A stretch of 64,000 nucleotides of DNA from an uncultured Faecalicatena sp. (lineage in GTDB: Bacteria > Bacillota > Clostridia > Lachnospirales > Lachnospiraceae): positions 186,001-250,000 of the forward strand of contig CAOKHZ010000001.1 of assembly GCA_948468385.1 (NCBI GenBank), given 5' to 3'. This document shows, one piece after another, positions 8,859 to 16,503 of the stretch; position 1 is the stretch's first letter; each line of letters starts with the position of its first letter. Below the pieces are notes generated by a model that had not been told where the DNA came from, made no database searches, and saw only the letters and a list, made by a program, of their open reading frames with translations. The position numbers were made by a program, and so were the translations under genes.

Positions 8859-9143
8859 ATGATGAAATTAAACCTTCAGTTTTTTGCTCATAAAAAGGGA
8901 GTTGGTTCCACCAGGAACGGACGTGACTCCGAGTCAAAGAGATTAGGTGCCAAGAGAGCGGACGGACAGTTTGTGAAGGCCGGCAACATCTTGTACAGAC
9001 AGCGCGGGACGAAGATTCACCCGGGCGTGAACGTGGGACGTGGCGGCGACGATACCTTATTCGCGTTGGTTGACGGCGTTGTAAGGTTCGAGAGAAAAGG
9101 ACGGGATAAGAAGCAAGTTTCCATCTATCCGGCAGCTAAATAA
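8859..9143 (+). CDS. rpmA: 50S ribosomal protein L27 with cleavable N-terminal extension
   Basis: A 94-residue L27 precursor. Residues 1-9 (MMKLNLQFF) are the Firmicutes extension, and Prp is expected to cut between Phe9 and Ala10 to expose [15 protein letters not shown], the N terminus that reaches the peptidyl transferase centre. The AGGAGGTG at 8843-8850 serves the ATG at 8859; a second ATG follows directly at 8862. A strong terminator follows the gene. Confidence 0.97.
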   Translation: MMKLNLQFFAHKKGVGSTRNGRDSESKRLGAKRADGQFVKAGNILYRQRGTKIHPGVNVGRGGDDTLFALVDGVVRFERKGRDKKQVSIYPAAK

Positions 9144-9157
9144 GTATCCGTAAAGTA

Positions 9158-9185
9158 GGGCAGGAATTATAATTCCTGCCTTTTT
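9158..9185 (+). terminator. Terminator of the rplU-prp-rpmA operon
   Basis: GGCAGGAATT (9159-9168) pairs with AATTCCTGCC (9171-9180), followed by TTTTT. It is a textbook Rho-independent terminator and implies a separate promoter for obg. Confidence 0.9.
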
Positions 9186-9198
9186 GTTCCATACTACG

Positions 9199-9248
9199 TT
9201 ACTATTCACGGTCGTTAAAACTTGAAATGACTGTATTACGAATAGTAA
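9199..9248. repeat. Inverted repeat in the rpmA-obg gap
   Basis: TTACTATTC (9199-9207) is the exact reverse complement of GAATAGTAA (9240-9248), with 32 bases between. A TTGAAA at 9222-9227 could be a -35 element, but no convincing -10 follows at the right distance. It may be a hairpin in the leader or a pair of half sites near the obg promoter. Its function is unknown. Confidence 0.35.
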
Positions 9249-9276
9249 TCATACTCCATTCGAAAGGAGGTTTTTT

Positions 9277-10557
9277 ATGTTTGCGGACAGAGCAAAAATC
9301 ACTATCCGTTCTGGCAAGGGCGGGGACGGGCACTGCAGCTTCCGGCGCGAGCTTTATGTGGCGAACGGCGGCCCCGACGGCGGGGATGGCGGCAAGGGCG
9401 GCGACTTGATTTTCGAAGTGGACGAGGGCTTGAACACCTTGTATGACTATCGCCATAAACGGAAGTTTTCCGCCGGAAACGGGGAAGAGGGCGGTAAAAG
9501 GAAATGCCACGGAAAAAACGGACAAGACTTGGTACTGAAAGTGCCGCCAGGAACGGTCATCCGTGAATTAAAAAGTGGAAAGGTCATCGCCGACATGTCC
9601 GGCGACAACACGCGCCAGGTCGTCTTGAAAGGGGGACGGGGCGGACTGGGAAACCAGCATTTCGCGACGGCGACCATGCAGGTGCCAAAGTACGCACAGC
9701 CGGGAAAACCAGCATTGGAATTGGAGGTCTTGCTGGAGTTGAAGGTTATTGCGGATGTTGGACTGATCGGTTTTCCAAACGTCGGAAAGTCAACCTTGCT
9801 TTCACGCGTGACGAACGCAGATCCAAAGATAGCCAATTACCATTTTACCACGTTAAATCCGAATCTTGGCGTCGTGGACTTGGAGGATTCGAAAGGATTC
9901 GTAATGGCCGACATTCCCGGCCTTATCGAGGGAGCATCTGAGGGTGCCGGGCTGGGACATGAGTTCTTGCGCCATATTGAGCGCACAAAAATGATGATTC
10001 ATGTGGTGGACGCGGCCGGCACGGAAGGGCGAGACCCAGTTGATGACATTTACAAGATTAATGCCGAACTGAAATCTTACAATGAAGATTTGGCAAAACG
10101 ACCACAAGTCATTGCCGCAAATAAAATGGACTTGATGTATCAGGAAGCGAATTTTCTGGAACGATTGAAAGCGGAATTTGAACCTCAGGGAATTCCGGTA
10201 TTTGCCATTTCCGGCGTTTCTGGACAAGGGTTGACAAAACTGCTTTATTACGTGAGCCGCCGGCTAGAGGAAATGGATTCCGAAACCGTCGTATTTGCCC
10301 AGGAGTATTTCCCCGAGGACGAATTGATTTACGAGGAACTCCCATACACCGTCATGGTAGAAGAGGGTGTTTACGTCGTGGAAGGTCCAAAAATCGAAAA
10401 GATGCTCGGCTACACCAATTTGGATTCGGAAAAAGGTTTTGCCTTTTTCCAACGGTTTCTAAAAGAGAGCGGTATTTTGGATGAATTGGAGCAAAAGGGG
10501 ATTCAAGAAGGAGACACCGTAAAGATGTATGGCCTTCAATTTGATTATTATAAATGA
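9277..10557 (+). CDS. obg: GTPase Obg (CgtA), 50S assembly
   Basis: A 426-residue Obg GTPase with all three domains. The glycine-rich Obg fold spans ~1-158 (RSGKGGDGHCSF, GPDGGDGGKGGD). The G domain has the P-loop GFPNVGKST at 165-173, DIPGLIEGA and NKMD. The C-terminal OCT domain covers about the last 80 residues. It binds the large ribosomal subunit and links GTP level to ribosome assembly and, in spore formers, to stress and sporulation. The ATG at 9277 follows AAAGGAGG. yhbY, nadD, yqeK and rsfS follow in the usual Clostridia order. Confidence 0.97.
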   Translation: MFADRAKITIRSGKGGDGHCSFRRELYVANGGPDGGDGGKGGDLIFEVDEGLNTLYDYRHKRKFSAGNGEEGGKRKCHGKNGQDLVLKVPPGTVIRELKSGKVIADMSGDNTRQVVLKGGRGGLGNQHFATATMQVPKYAQPGKPALELEVLLELKVIADVGLIGFPNVGKSTLLSRVTNADPKIANYHFTTLNPNLGVVDLEDSKGFVMADIPGLIEGASEGAGLGHEFLRHIERTKMMIHVVDAAGTEGRDPVDDIYKINAELKSYNEDLAKRPQVIAANKMDLMYQEANFLERLKAEFEPQGIPVFAISGVSGQGLTKLLYYVSRRLEEMDSETVVFAQEYFPEDELIYEELPYTVMVEEGVYVVEGPKIEKMLGYTNLDSEKGFAFFQRFLKESGILDELEQKGIQEGDTVKMYGLQFDYYK

Positions 10558-10608
10558 GAAACTGATGATTATAAGTTTATAAGTGAGAAACATTAAGGAG
10601 CATATGAC

Positions 10609-10899
10609 ATGACTTCAAAACAAAGAGCGTATTTGAAAGGGCTTGCCATGAATATCGACCCTGTTTTCCAAATTGGCAGATCCGGCATGACCCCGGGCCT
10701 GACGGAGGCGATTGCGGAAAGTTTGGAAGCAAGAGAATTGATTAAAATCCACGTTTTACAAAATTGCCCTGACGAGCCGGGCGAACTGGCCCGCATCGTG
10801 GCAGAACGCACGCATTCCCAAGTTGTACAAGTAATCGGAAAAAAAATCGTCTTGTATAAAGAAGGGAAGGATAACAAGAAGAAAATCATATTACCATAA
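10609..10899 (+). CDS. yhbY: YhbY-family CRM-domain RNA-binding protein
   Basis: A 96-residue single CRM-domain protein, the family's normal size. The start MTSKQRAYLKGLAMNIDPVFQIG and the FQIGRSGMTPGL loop (a GxxG-type RNA-binding turn) are typical. Members associate with precursors of the 50S subunit. It is placed 51 bases after obg and 11 before nadD, in the same likely operon. Confidence 0.94.
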   Translation: MTSKQRAYLKGLAMNIDPVFQIGRSGMTPGLTEAIAESLEARELIKIHVLQNCPDEPGELARIVAERTHSQVVQVIGKKIVLYKEGKDNKKKIILP

Positions 10900-10910
10900 G
10901 GTGGATGCAC

Positions 10911-11570
10911 ATGAAAATCGGGATTATGGGAGGCACGTTCAATCCTATCCATATAGGACACATGTTGCTGGCCCAATTCGCGTACGAGGACTATGAATTG
11001 GACGAAATATGGTTTCTCCCAAATGGAAATCCGCCCCATAAGCGAACGGCGGACGAAACGGAAGAGGCCCTTTCACACCGTGTGGAAATGGTACGAAAGG
11101 CAATTTGCGACGTGCCTTATTTCAAACTTTGCCTGCACGAGGCAGACAGCAACACGCATTCCTATACGTATCAGACATTACAAGAGTTGACGGCCTTGTA
11201 TCCAGAACACAAATTTTATTTCATATTGGGTGCCGACTCCTTGTTCTCGATTGAACATTGGAAATGTTTTCAAAAAATATTTCCAAACTGCGTCATACTG
11301 GCAGCCATGAGGGACGATCGGGAAATCAGGGACATGGAAACGCAGATTTCTTACCTGAAAGAGAAGTACGGAGCCAGAATCGAACTTTTGATGGCTCCAC
11401 TAATTGACATTTCTTCCACAGGAATCCGAGCACGCGCGTCGCAAGGATTGAGCGTATATTACATGGTTCCTGACACGGTGGCAGAATATATACGAGACAA
11501 TCGACTTTATGCCATGAAACCGGAAGCACGAGAACGTGAAACGCGTAAGTGCCCCCTGGCCGTCAAATGA
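10911..11570 (+). CDS. nadD: Nicotinate-nucleotide adenylyltransferase
   Basis: A 219-residue nucleotidyltransferase that joins nicotinate mononucleotide and ATP to form deamido-NAD. GGTFNPIHIGH at residues 7-17 carries the HxGH motif (His14, His17), and ISSTGIRAR near the C terminus is the second signature. The ATG at 10911 is six bases after AAGGTGG and gives the usual MKIGIMGGTFNP start, so it is preferred to the ATG at 10905. The C terminus runs a little past the usual end. It is followed by yqeK, as in most Firmicutes. Confidence 0.95.
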   Translation: MKIGIMGGTFNPIHIGHMLLAQFAYEDYELDEIWFLPNGNPPHKRTADETEEALSHRVEMVRKAICDVPYFKLCLHEADSNTHSYTYQTLQELTALYPEHKFYFILGADSLFSIEHWKCFQKIFPNCVILAAMRDDREIRDMETQISYLKEKYGARIELLMAPLIDISSTGIRARASQGLSVYYMVPDTVAEYIRDNRLYAMKPEARERETRKCPLAVK

Positions 11571-11623
11571 TGAATCCTTCTGATTTTGATAAGAAGAATT
11601 AGAACAAGACGAGGAGTGAAAGC

Positions 11624-12205
11624 ATGGATTTAGAGACGATACAAAAGAAACTGGAAAAAAAGTTGAAAAAGAGCCGATACCAGCATACTCTGGGAGTCAT
11701 GTTTACGGCGGCATCCATGGCGATGCGATTTGACGTCGACATTCACAAGGCCATGTTGGCAGGCCTGCTTCATGACTGTGGAAAATTTTGTCCTCCCAAA
11801 GATCAAATCAAACTCTGTGGCAAGTTGGGCTTGGAACTTACGGAGATTGAAAAGGAAATTCCACCGATGATTCATGCAAGGCTTGGAGCATGTTTGGCCG
11901 AAAAAGAGTATGGAGTGGAAGACGAGGATATTTTAAACGCGATTCTCCATCATACGACGGGTCGCCCACAAATGAGCATGCTGGAAAAAATCATTTTCTT
12001 GGCTGATTATATTGAACCTGGCCGAAAAATGATTCCTGGGCTGGAAGAGGTGCGACATCTCTCTTTCAAGGACATTGATGCCGCTGTTTGCATGTGTGCC
12101 CGCAACACGCTAGATTATCTCGAAAAGACGGAAAAACGCATCAACCCATTGACAGAACAAACGTATTTATTTTATGATGATACCAGGGGCAAAAGATCAA
12201 TATGA
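11624..12205 (+). CDS. yqeK: YqeK-type HD-domain Ap4A hydrolase
   Basis: A 193-residue HD-superfamily protein. His21 (RYQHTLGV), the His50-Asp51 pair in LLHDCGK, the paired histidines in ILHHTTG and the later LADYIEPGR aspartate form the metal site. YqeK proteins are symmetrical diadenosine tetraphosphate hydrolases, giving two ADP. Position between nadD and rsfS is the standard one. RsfS follows after a 113-base gap in which I see no gene. Confidence 0.93.
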   Translation: MDLETIQKKLEKKLKKSRYQHTLGVMFTAASMAMRFDVDIHKAMLAGLLHDCGKFCPPKDQIKLCGKLGLELTEIEKEIPPMIHARLGACLAEKEYGVEDEDILNAILHHTTGRPQMSMLEKIIFLADYIEPGRKMIPGLEEVRHLSFKDIDAAVCMCARNTLDYLEKTEKRINPLTEQTYLFYDDTRGKRSI

Positions 12206-12318
12206 CATGCCTTGCATGCCAATACATGACTTTGGCTCCCGCAAACATTGAAACATGGTCATTTTGACCAAAAGCAACTATGAATACAAGTGCCAAGAAA
12301 AAGGAGGATGACAAATAA

Positions 12319-12675
12319 ATGGAACAATCAAAAAAGATGGCACGTATCGCATACCGTGCACTGGAGGAAAAAAAGGGTGGAGATGTCAAACTCATTGACA
12401 TCAGCACGGTCTCCATCGTGGCCGATTATTTTCTAATAGCCGACGGCGCAAACGAAAACCAGGTGCGCGCCATGTCCGACAACGTGGAAGAAGAACTCGC
12501 ACGGGCAGGACATCCGCTGAAGCAGCGAGAGGGTTACGGTACCGGAAAATGGATACTGTTGGACTTTGGCGACATCATCGTCCATGTATTTGACAAGGAA
12601 AACCGCTTGTTCTATGATCTGGAACGCATTTGGCGGGACGGGAAAATAATCACCCCGGAAGAAATCGAAGAGTGA
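12319..12675 (+). CDS. rsfS: Ribosome silencing factor RsfS
   Basis: A 118-residue RsfS/DUF143 protein. It binds L14 on the 50S subunit and blocks subunit joining when nutrients are scarce. DISTVSIVADYFLIADGANENQVRAM and the later GTGKWILLDFGDIIVHVF are strongly conserved family segments. An AAAGGAGG site lies about ten bases before the ATG. It is the last gene of the obg-rsfS group and is followed by a strong terminator. Confidence 0.96.
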   Translation: MEQSKKMARIAYRALEEKKGGDVKLIDISTVSIVADYFLIADGANENQVRAMSDNVEEELARAGHPLKQREGYGTGKWILLDFGDIIVHVFDKENRLFYDLERIWRDGKIITPEEIEE

Positions 12676-12704
12676 GTCCCACAAGGTAAAACTCTTTGTT
12701 TAAC

Positions 12705-12737
12705 CAAATGCCCCGCGCGTTGCTCGCGGGGCATTTG
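12705..12737. terminator. Bidirectional terminator between rsfS and lexA
   Basis: CAAATGCCCCGCG (12705-12717) and CGCGGGGCATTTG (12725-12737) make a perfect 13-bp stem with a 7-base loop. The genes on both sides converge here, so it probably ends both transcripts, although the T-runs are weak. Confidence 0.75.
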
Positions 12738-12768
12738 TCGTCCCGTTCATACGCCATGGAATTCAACA

Positions 12769-13386
12769 TTACTTTAAAAAACGGAATACGCCAATGACCT
12801 TTCCCAATATCGCCGCGTCTTTCACGATAATCGGATCCATATAGTCGTTTTCTGGCTGAAGACGAATCACGCCTTCCTCCTTATAAAACGTCTTTACCGT
12901 CGCGCTGTCATCGACCATCGCTACCACGACATCCCCATTTTCAGCCGTATGTTCCTCTTGTACCAAAACGTAATCCCCATCAAAAATCCCAATGTTGACC
13001 ATGCTTTCTCCTTTGATGACAAGCAGGAACGTCTGCTTGTTGGGCATCATTTCTGCCGGAATCGGAAAATAATTTTCAATATGCTCCTGCGCGAGAATCG
13101 GCTCACCGGCGGCCACACGCCCAATAATCGGAACGTTCACAAGCTCCCTCCGTGTTAGATTAAACGTATCATCAAGAATTTCAATTGCCCGTGGTTTCGT
13201 TGGGTCACGGCGTATAAATCCGTTCTTCTCAAGCGTTTCGAGATGTGAATGGACCGAGGACGTGGACTTTAGATGAACGGCCTCGCAAATTTCCCTTACC
13301 GCGGGCGGAAAACCACGCTCCAAAATCTGTGCCTTAATATATTCCAAAATTTCTTCTTGTTTTTTACTAATTTTACCCTGCGCCAT
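12769..13386 (-). CDS. lexA: LexA repressor
   Basis: A 205-residue LexA. The N-terminal winged helix recognises SOS operators (SSVHSHLETLEKNGFIRRD, ~43-61). The Ala93-Gly94 cleavage site lies in GRVAAGEP, and the self-cleavage dyad is Ser128 (GESMVN) and Lys165 (ATVKTF). When RecA filaments form on damaged DNA, LexA cuts itself and its targets are derepressed. The ATG at 13386 has AGGAGG eight bases upstream; longer in-frame starts lack support. It is divergent from a LysM gene, with LexA-type operators between, so it most likely represses itself and that gene. Confidence 0.97.
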   Translation of the reverse strand: MAQGKISKKQEEILEYIKAQILERGFPPAVREICEAVHLKSTSSVHSHLETLEKNGFIRRDPTKPRAIEILDDTFNLTRRELVNVPIIGRVAAGEPILAQEHIENYFPIPAEMMPNKQTFLLVIKGESMVNIGIFDGDYVLVQEEHTAENGDVVVAMVDDSATVKTFYKEEGVIRLQPENDYMDPIIVKDAAILGKVIGVFRFLK

Positions 13387-13431
13387 ATGTAATACCTCCT
13401 GATTCTTGTAAAAGAAGTTTTTCTGTATCTT

Positions 13432-13460
13432 ATAGTAACACAAATGAAGAAAAAAAGCAA
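13432..13460 (-). promoter_or_regulatory. lexA promoter
   Basis: Read on the minus strand, TTGCTT (13460-13455), a 17-base spacer and TACTAT (13437-13432). A degenerate LexA-like box at 13457-13471 overlaps the -35 element and a better one lies directly upstream, which fits autorepression. Confidence 0.55.
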
Positions 13461-13484
13461 ACATTTGTTGCGAAAATATGTTCG
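13457..13484. promoter_or_regulatory. Two adjoining LexA-like operators on the lexA side
   Basis: CGAAAATATGTTCG at 13471-13484 is one base from the Gram-positive SOS consensus CGAAC-N4-GTTCG. GCAAACATTTGTTGC at 13457-13471 is a weaker relative (AAAC-N4-GTTG) that touches it. Both sit at the predicted lexA -35 region. Confidence 0.6.
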
Positions 13485-13503
13485 AAATTTTTTTGAAAAA
13501 GTA

Positions 13504-13532
13504 TTGACAAACGTTCGTTCGTGTATTATACT
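13504..13532 (+). promoter_or_regulatory. Promoter of the LysM (yneA-like) gene
   Basis: TTGACA (13504-13509), a 17-base spacer and TATACT (13527-13532): a near-consensus promoter. A LexA-like box (13508-13521) lies in the spacer and overlaps the end of the -35 element, so LexA binding would block RNA polymerase. Confidence 0.75.
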
Positions 13533-13570
13533 TCTTTCAGGAAGAACGAATGTTTGCGAAAGTTCGTTCT
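13508..13570. promoter_or_regulatory. Three LexA-like operators on the LysM-gene side
   Basis: The boxes are CAAACGTTCGTTCG (13508-13521), AGAACGAATGTTTG (13543-13556) and CGAAAGTTCGTTCT (13557-13570). Each fits RAAM-N4-GTTY, with one or two departures from GAAC-N4-GTTC. The first covers the promoter spacer and the other two lie downstream of the expected transcript start. Such clustering suggests tight repression of the LysM gene. Confidence 0.6.
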
Positions 13571-13604
13571 TCTCTAAGGGGAAAGCAGAAGAGGGGGACA
13601 AACC

Positions 13605-14015
13605 ATGTATGGAGTAGTGGAACATTATCCAACTGTCACAAAAAGAAAAAGAGTACGTAGGAATAGGAGGGGGATTCGTCGGATGAAGCGGATGCTTGCC
13701 AGACGCATGATGTTTGTTACCATTATATTTATATTGTCTTTATCCATTATGCGAGGGTTTATCACCCTGGCCAAAGAGAATAAGAAAGAAGCGCCTTATT
13801 CGATTTGTAGCGATTCCTTCAAGTATTATAAAACCATCGTTATCCGTCCGGGAGAGACGCTCTGGAGCATCGCGGAGACCTACTGCACGGATGATTGCAG
13901 AACCCTGACAGATTATATAGACATCTTAAAGGAGATGAATCATTTGAATGGGGACACCATCTATGCTGGGGAACGAATTCTTGTCGTTTGTCAGAATTCA
14001 GACACCACGAACTGA
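13605..14015 (+). CDS. yneA: LysM protein, SOS-controlled division inhibitor (YneA-like)
   Basis: A 136-residue protein with a basic N terminus (residues 13-34 rich in Arg/Lys), one membrane segment (~36-54) and a C-terminal LysM domain (~77-128, IVIRPGETLWSIAETYC). This is the layout of YneA, the cell-division suppressor of Bacillus, which is also divergent from lexA and induced by DNA damage to delay septation. The ATG at 13605 follows GAGGGGG at seven bases; an ATG at 13683 with AGGAGG is an alternative that would shorten the basic tail. The name rests on architecture, position and operators rather than close sequence identity. Confidence 0.82.
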   Translation: MYGVVEHYPTVTKRKRVRRNRRGIRRMKRMLARRMMFVTIIFILSLSIMRGFITLAKENKKEAPYSICSDSFKYYKTIVIRPGETLWSIAETYCTDDCRTLTDYIDILKEMNHLNGDTIYAGERILVVCQNSDTTN

Positions 14016-14043
14016 CGTTTTCATTCCCGCATAACATATAAAT

Positions 14044-14101
14044 TGTGCCTTAATATATTCCAAAATTTCTTCAAGTTTCCGTTGCAATGCAACTGTGGCA
14101 T
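14044..14101 (-). pseudogene. Relic copy of the lexA 5' coding end
   Basis: Bases 14044-14072 are identical over 29 positions to 13328-13356, inside lexA, where the minus strand encodes EEILEYIKAQ. Continuing leftward in lexA terms, the match fades, yet an ATG followed by CCACAG stands at 14101, one base off the distance seen in lexA (ATG GCG CAG). No ribosome binding site precedes it and the frame is shifted. It looks like a decayed duplicate of the start of lexA. Confidence 0.5.
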
Positions 14102-14168
14102 ATATTTTTTATCAATGGTATCAATATACATCCCTATGTATTGATATATAAAAACTCACCCAAGTATC

Positions 14169-14197
14169 GCGGGCCGCGGTAAATTGCCGTGGCCCGC
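14169..14197. other. GC-rich hairpin
   Basis: GCGGGCCGCGG (14169-14179) pairs with CCGTGGCCCGC (14187-14197) through one wobble pair, around a 7-base loop. No T-run follows on either strand. It may be a poor terminator for the LysM gene or a structured RNA element. Confidence 0.45.
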
Positions 14198-14349
14198 ACC
14201 AATTGGATCCATTTATTAAGAATAGAATCGTATGATTGCATACTTGGATACAATTCTAAAAAATGGTTTCCGCAATACATTTAATTTCCTATGTACTTGT
14301 TGGAAGCGAACTACATCTATACGACAAATGCCGATTTTTCCAAAAGATG

Positions 14350-14378
14350 TGGACAAGTTTTCCATAATATGCTATAAT
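14350..14378 (+). promoter_or_regulatory. Promoter of the tyrosine recombinase gene
   Basis: TGGACA (14350-14355), 17 bases, TATAAT (14373-14378). It lies about 70 bases before the start codon of the recombinase. Confidence 0.65.
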
Positions 14379-14448
14379 CCATACCGTGGGGAACTTAATA
14401 ATATGTAAAACTAAACGTTCAAAACTTTACAGATAAGGGGGTTTTATT

Positions 14449-15522
14449 TTGAGCCAGTCACAGCATTCCAAAAACAAGACATACCACGAACAAACATACA
14501 TAGACAACACCCTGCGTTTACGCGAAGTGTTAAAGACGTTGCCGCCGTTCGTCAAAGACTATTTTCGCGCGGTCGAACCGACAATGTCTGCCAAGACGCG
14601 AATTTCTTATGCTTACGACATTCGCGTGTTTTTCCACTTTTTGATGGAGAACAATCCCATCTATAAAAACTATTCCATCGAACAGTTTACGCCGGCTGAC
14701 TTAGAACGCCTCGAACCCGTGGACATCGAGGAATACCAAGAATACTTAAAAGTATACAAAAACGAGGAAAAGCAACTCACAAACAAAGAAAAAGGACTTG
14801 CGCGGAAAATGTCGGCCCTTCGTAGTTTTTACGGATATTATTTCAAGCACCAAATTATCCAGAAAAATCCCACGTTGCTCGTGGACATGCCCAAATTGCA
14901 TGACAAGGCCATTATTCGCCTTGATGCGGACGAAATCGCCATGTTGCTTGATTTTGTGGAACATGGCGGCGACGGATTGTCCGACCAGCAAAAACGTTAT
15001 TATGAAAAAAATAAAAATCGTGATTTAGCGATTATCACGTTATTACTTGGAACTGGCATCCGTGTATCGGAATGCGTTGGTCTGGACATCCCGGACGTGG
15101 ATTTCAAAAATAATGGCGTGAAAGTCATTCGTAAAGGAGGAAATGAAATGGTCGTTTATTTTGGCGAGGAAGTGGAACACGCCCTCAAATCCTATCTTTA
15201 TACGACCAGGAAAGCCACTATCCCACTCCCCGGCCACGAGGATGCCTTATTCCTATCTACCCAGCGAAAACGAATCGGGGTACAAGCCGTTGAGAACCTG
15301 GTAAAGAAATACGCAAAACAAGTGACCCCGAACAAGAAAATCACGCCCCACAAGCTGCGAAGCACCTATGGAACGGCGTTATATAAGGAAACCGGGGACA
15401 TTTACCTGGTGGCGGACGTATTAGGCCACAAAGATGTCAACACGACGAAAAAGCACTATGCCGCCATTGACGAGGATCGACGTCGCATGGCCGCGAAAGC
15501 GGTTCGCCTGCGGGAAGATTAA
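14449..15522 (+). CDS. Tyrosine recombinase, XerC/XerD-like
   Basis: A 357-residue tyrosine recombinase. The N-terminal core-binding domain spans ~20-150 (SAKTRISYAYDIRVFFHFL). The catalytic domain shows Arg205 (GTGIRVSE), His301 and Arg304 (TPHKLRST), His327 (LGHK) and nucleophile Tyr337 (KKHYA), so it should be active. XerC/D resolve chromosome dimers at dif; the position beside lexA and the lack of phage genes suggest a housekeeping enzyme rather than an integrase, but it is longer than XerC/D (~300) at its N terminus. It starts at TTG 14449 after AAGGGGG. Which Xer role it has cannot be told from one window. Confidence 0.88.
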   Translation: MSQSQHSKNKTYHEQTYIDNTLRLREVLKTLPPFVKDYFRAVEPTMSAKTRISYAYDIRVFFHFLMENNPIYKNYSIEQFTPADLERLEPVDIEEYQEYLKVYKNEEKQLTNKEKGLARKMSALRSFYGYYFKHQIIQKNPTLLVDMPKLHDKAIIRLDADEIAMLLDFVEHGGDGLSDQQKRYYEKNKNRDLAIITLLLGTGIRVSECVGLDIPDVDFKNNGVKVIRKGGNEMVVYFGEEVEHALKSYLYTTRKATIPLPGHEDALFLSTQRKRIGVQAVENLVKKYAKQVTPNKKITPHKLRSTYGTALYKETGDIYLVADVLGHKDVNTTKKHYAAIDEDRRRMAAKAVRLRED

Positions 15523-15631
15523 GAATCTGAAGAATCCCAGCATGACCGTACATATTTCACGCGAAAATGGCCAGCTATTAACGATTCATTATATTAGTCG
15601 AAAGCCGAATGAGAAAGGATGCCAAAAAAAC

Positions 15632-16372
15632 ATGCAGCTACAAAGATTGTTAAGTTATACGCGAAAAGCCGTGGATGAATACCAAATGATTGACAAAAAC
15701 GACCATATCGCCGTTGGAATATCCGGCGGAAAAGATAGCCTTACGCTTTTATATGCCTTACAAGGCCTGCAAAGGTTTTATCCAAAGAGTTTCAAGCTAA
15801 GCGCCATCACCGTGGATTTAGGCTTTCAAGATTTTGATTTATCCCCCATCCAGAAACTATGTCAGGAATTGGAGGTTCCATACCATATTGTCAAATCGGA
15901 TATTTATCATATCTTGTTTGACGTTCGCAAGGAATCCAACCCCTGCTCACTTTGTGCCAAGATGCGAAAAGGTGCCTTGAATGATGCCATAAAAAAGCTT
16001 GGTTGCAACAAGGTGGCTTATGCCCACCATAAAGACGACATGATTGAAACGATGCTGCTCTCCCTTATTTTCGAGGGGCGTTTCTACTCTTTTTCACCCA
16101 AAACGTATCTTGACCGCATGGATTTGACCGTCATACGCCCCTTGATGTTCGTGGACGAACTGGAAATCTGCGGGTTTCGTAACAAATACCAGCTTCCGGT
16201 CGTCAAGAGTAAATGTCCGGTGGACGGATATACGAAGCGGCAATATGCGAAGGAACTCTTGAAACAGTTGAATACGGAGCACCCCGGGACACGCGAAAGG
16301 ATGTTTCATGCCATTCTCAATGGAAACTTAAAAGGATGGCCGGAAAAAATGGGTGGCATGCATGAAGTATGA
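15632..16372 (+). CDS. ttcA: TtcA-family tRNA 2-thiocytidine synthetase
   Basis: A 246-residue PP-loop ATPase. GISGGKDS at residues 29-36 is the ATP site, NPCSLCAKMRKG provides a CxxC pair and KSKCPVDG a third cysteine, the layout of TtcA, which uses an iron-sulfur cluster to thiolate cytidine 32 of some tRNAs. It is shorter than Escherichia coli TtcA (311), as is common in Firmicutes members. The ATG at 15632 is preceded by AAAGGA at about 11 bases; an upstream in-frame extension overlaps the recombinase and is not supported. Other TtcA/TilS-like thiolases in this superfamily remain possible. Confidence 0.8.
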   Translation: MQLQRLLSYTRKAVDEYQMIDKNDHIAVGISGGKDSLTLLYALQGLQRFYPKSFKLSAITVDLGFQDFDLSPIQKLCQELEVPYHIVKSDIYHILFDVRKESNPCSLCAKMRKGALNDAIKKLGCNKVAYAHHKDDMIETMLLSLIFEGRFYSFSPKTYLDRMDLTVIRPLMFVDELEICGFRNKYQLPVVKSKCPVDGYTKRQYAKELLKQLNTEHPGTRERMFHAILNGNLKGWPEKMGGMHEV

Positions 16373-16416
16373 CATCGTCGCAGGATAGTAACACGGTCAC
16401 TAGTACCGACATTAAG

Positions 16417-16448
16417 AGAGTACCCGACATCCATATCGGGTACTCTTT
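16417..16448. terminator. Terminator between ttcA and the kinase-like gene
   Basis: AGAGTACCCGA (16417-16427) pairs exactly with TCGGGTACTCT (16436-16446), with an 8-base loop and a short T stretch after it. The flanking genes converge, but only the plus-strand tail is T-rich. Confidence 0.8.
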
Positions 16449-16503
16449 GAGAAAAATAAGAGAAAACGTATTGACCTTACATTGGTTCAATACGCGAAGA
16501 TAA

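Larger units (their letters stand above)
14016..14448. other. 433-base gap with hairpins and a lexA relic
   Basis: No open gene is convincing here. It holds a copy of lexA 5' sequence (14044-14101), an A/T hairpin (TATCAATATACAT at 14119-14131 against ATGTATTGATA at 14136-14146), a strong GC hairpin (14169-14197) and the promoter of the recombinase gene (14350-14378). The LysM gene lacks a clear T-tailed terminator, so the GC hairpin may end its transcript. Confidence 0.6.
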
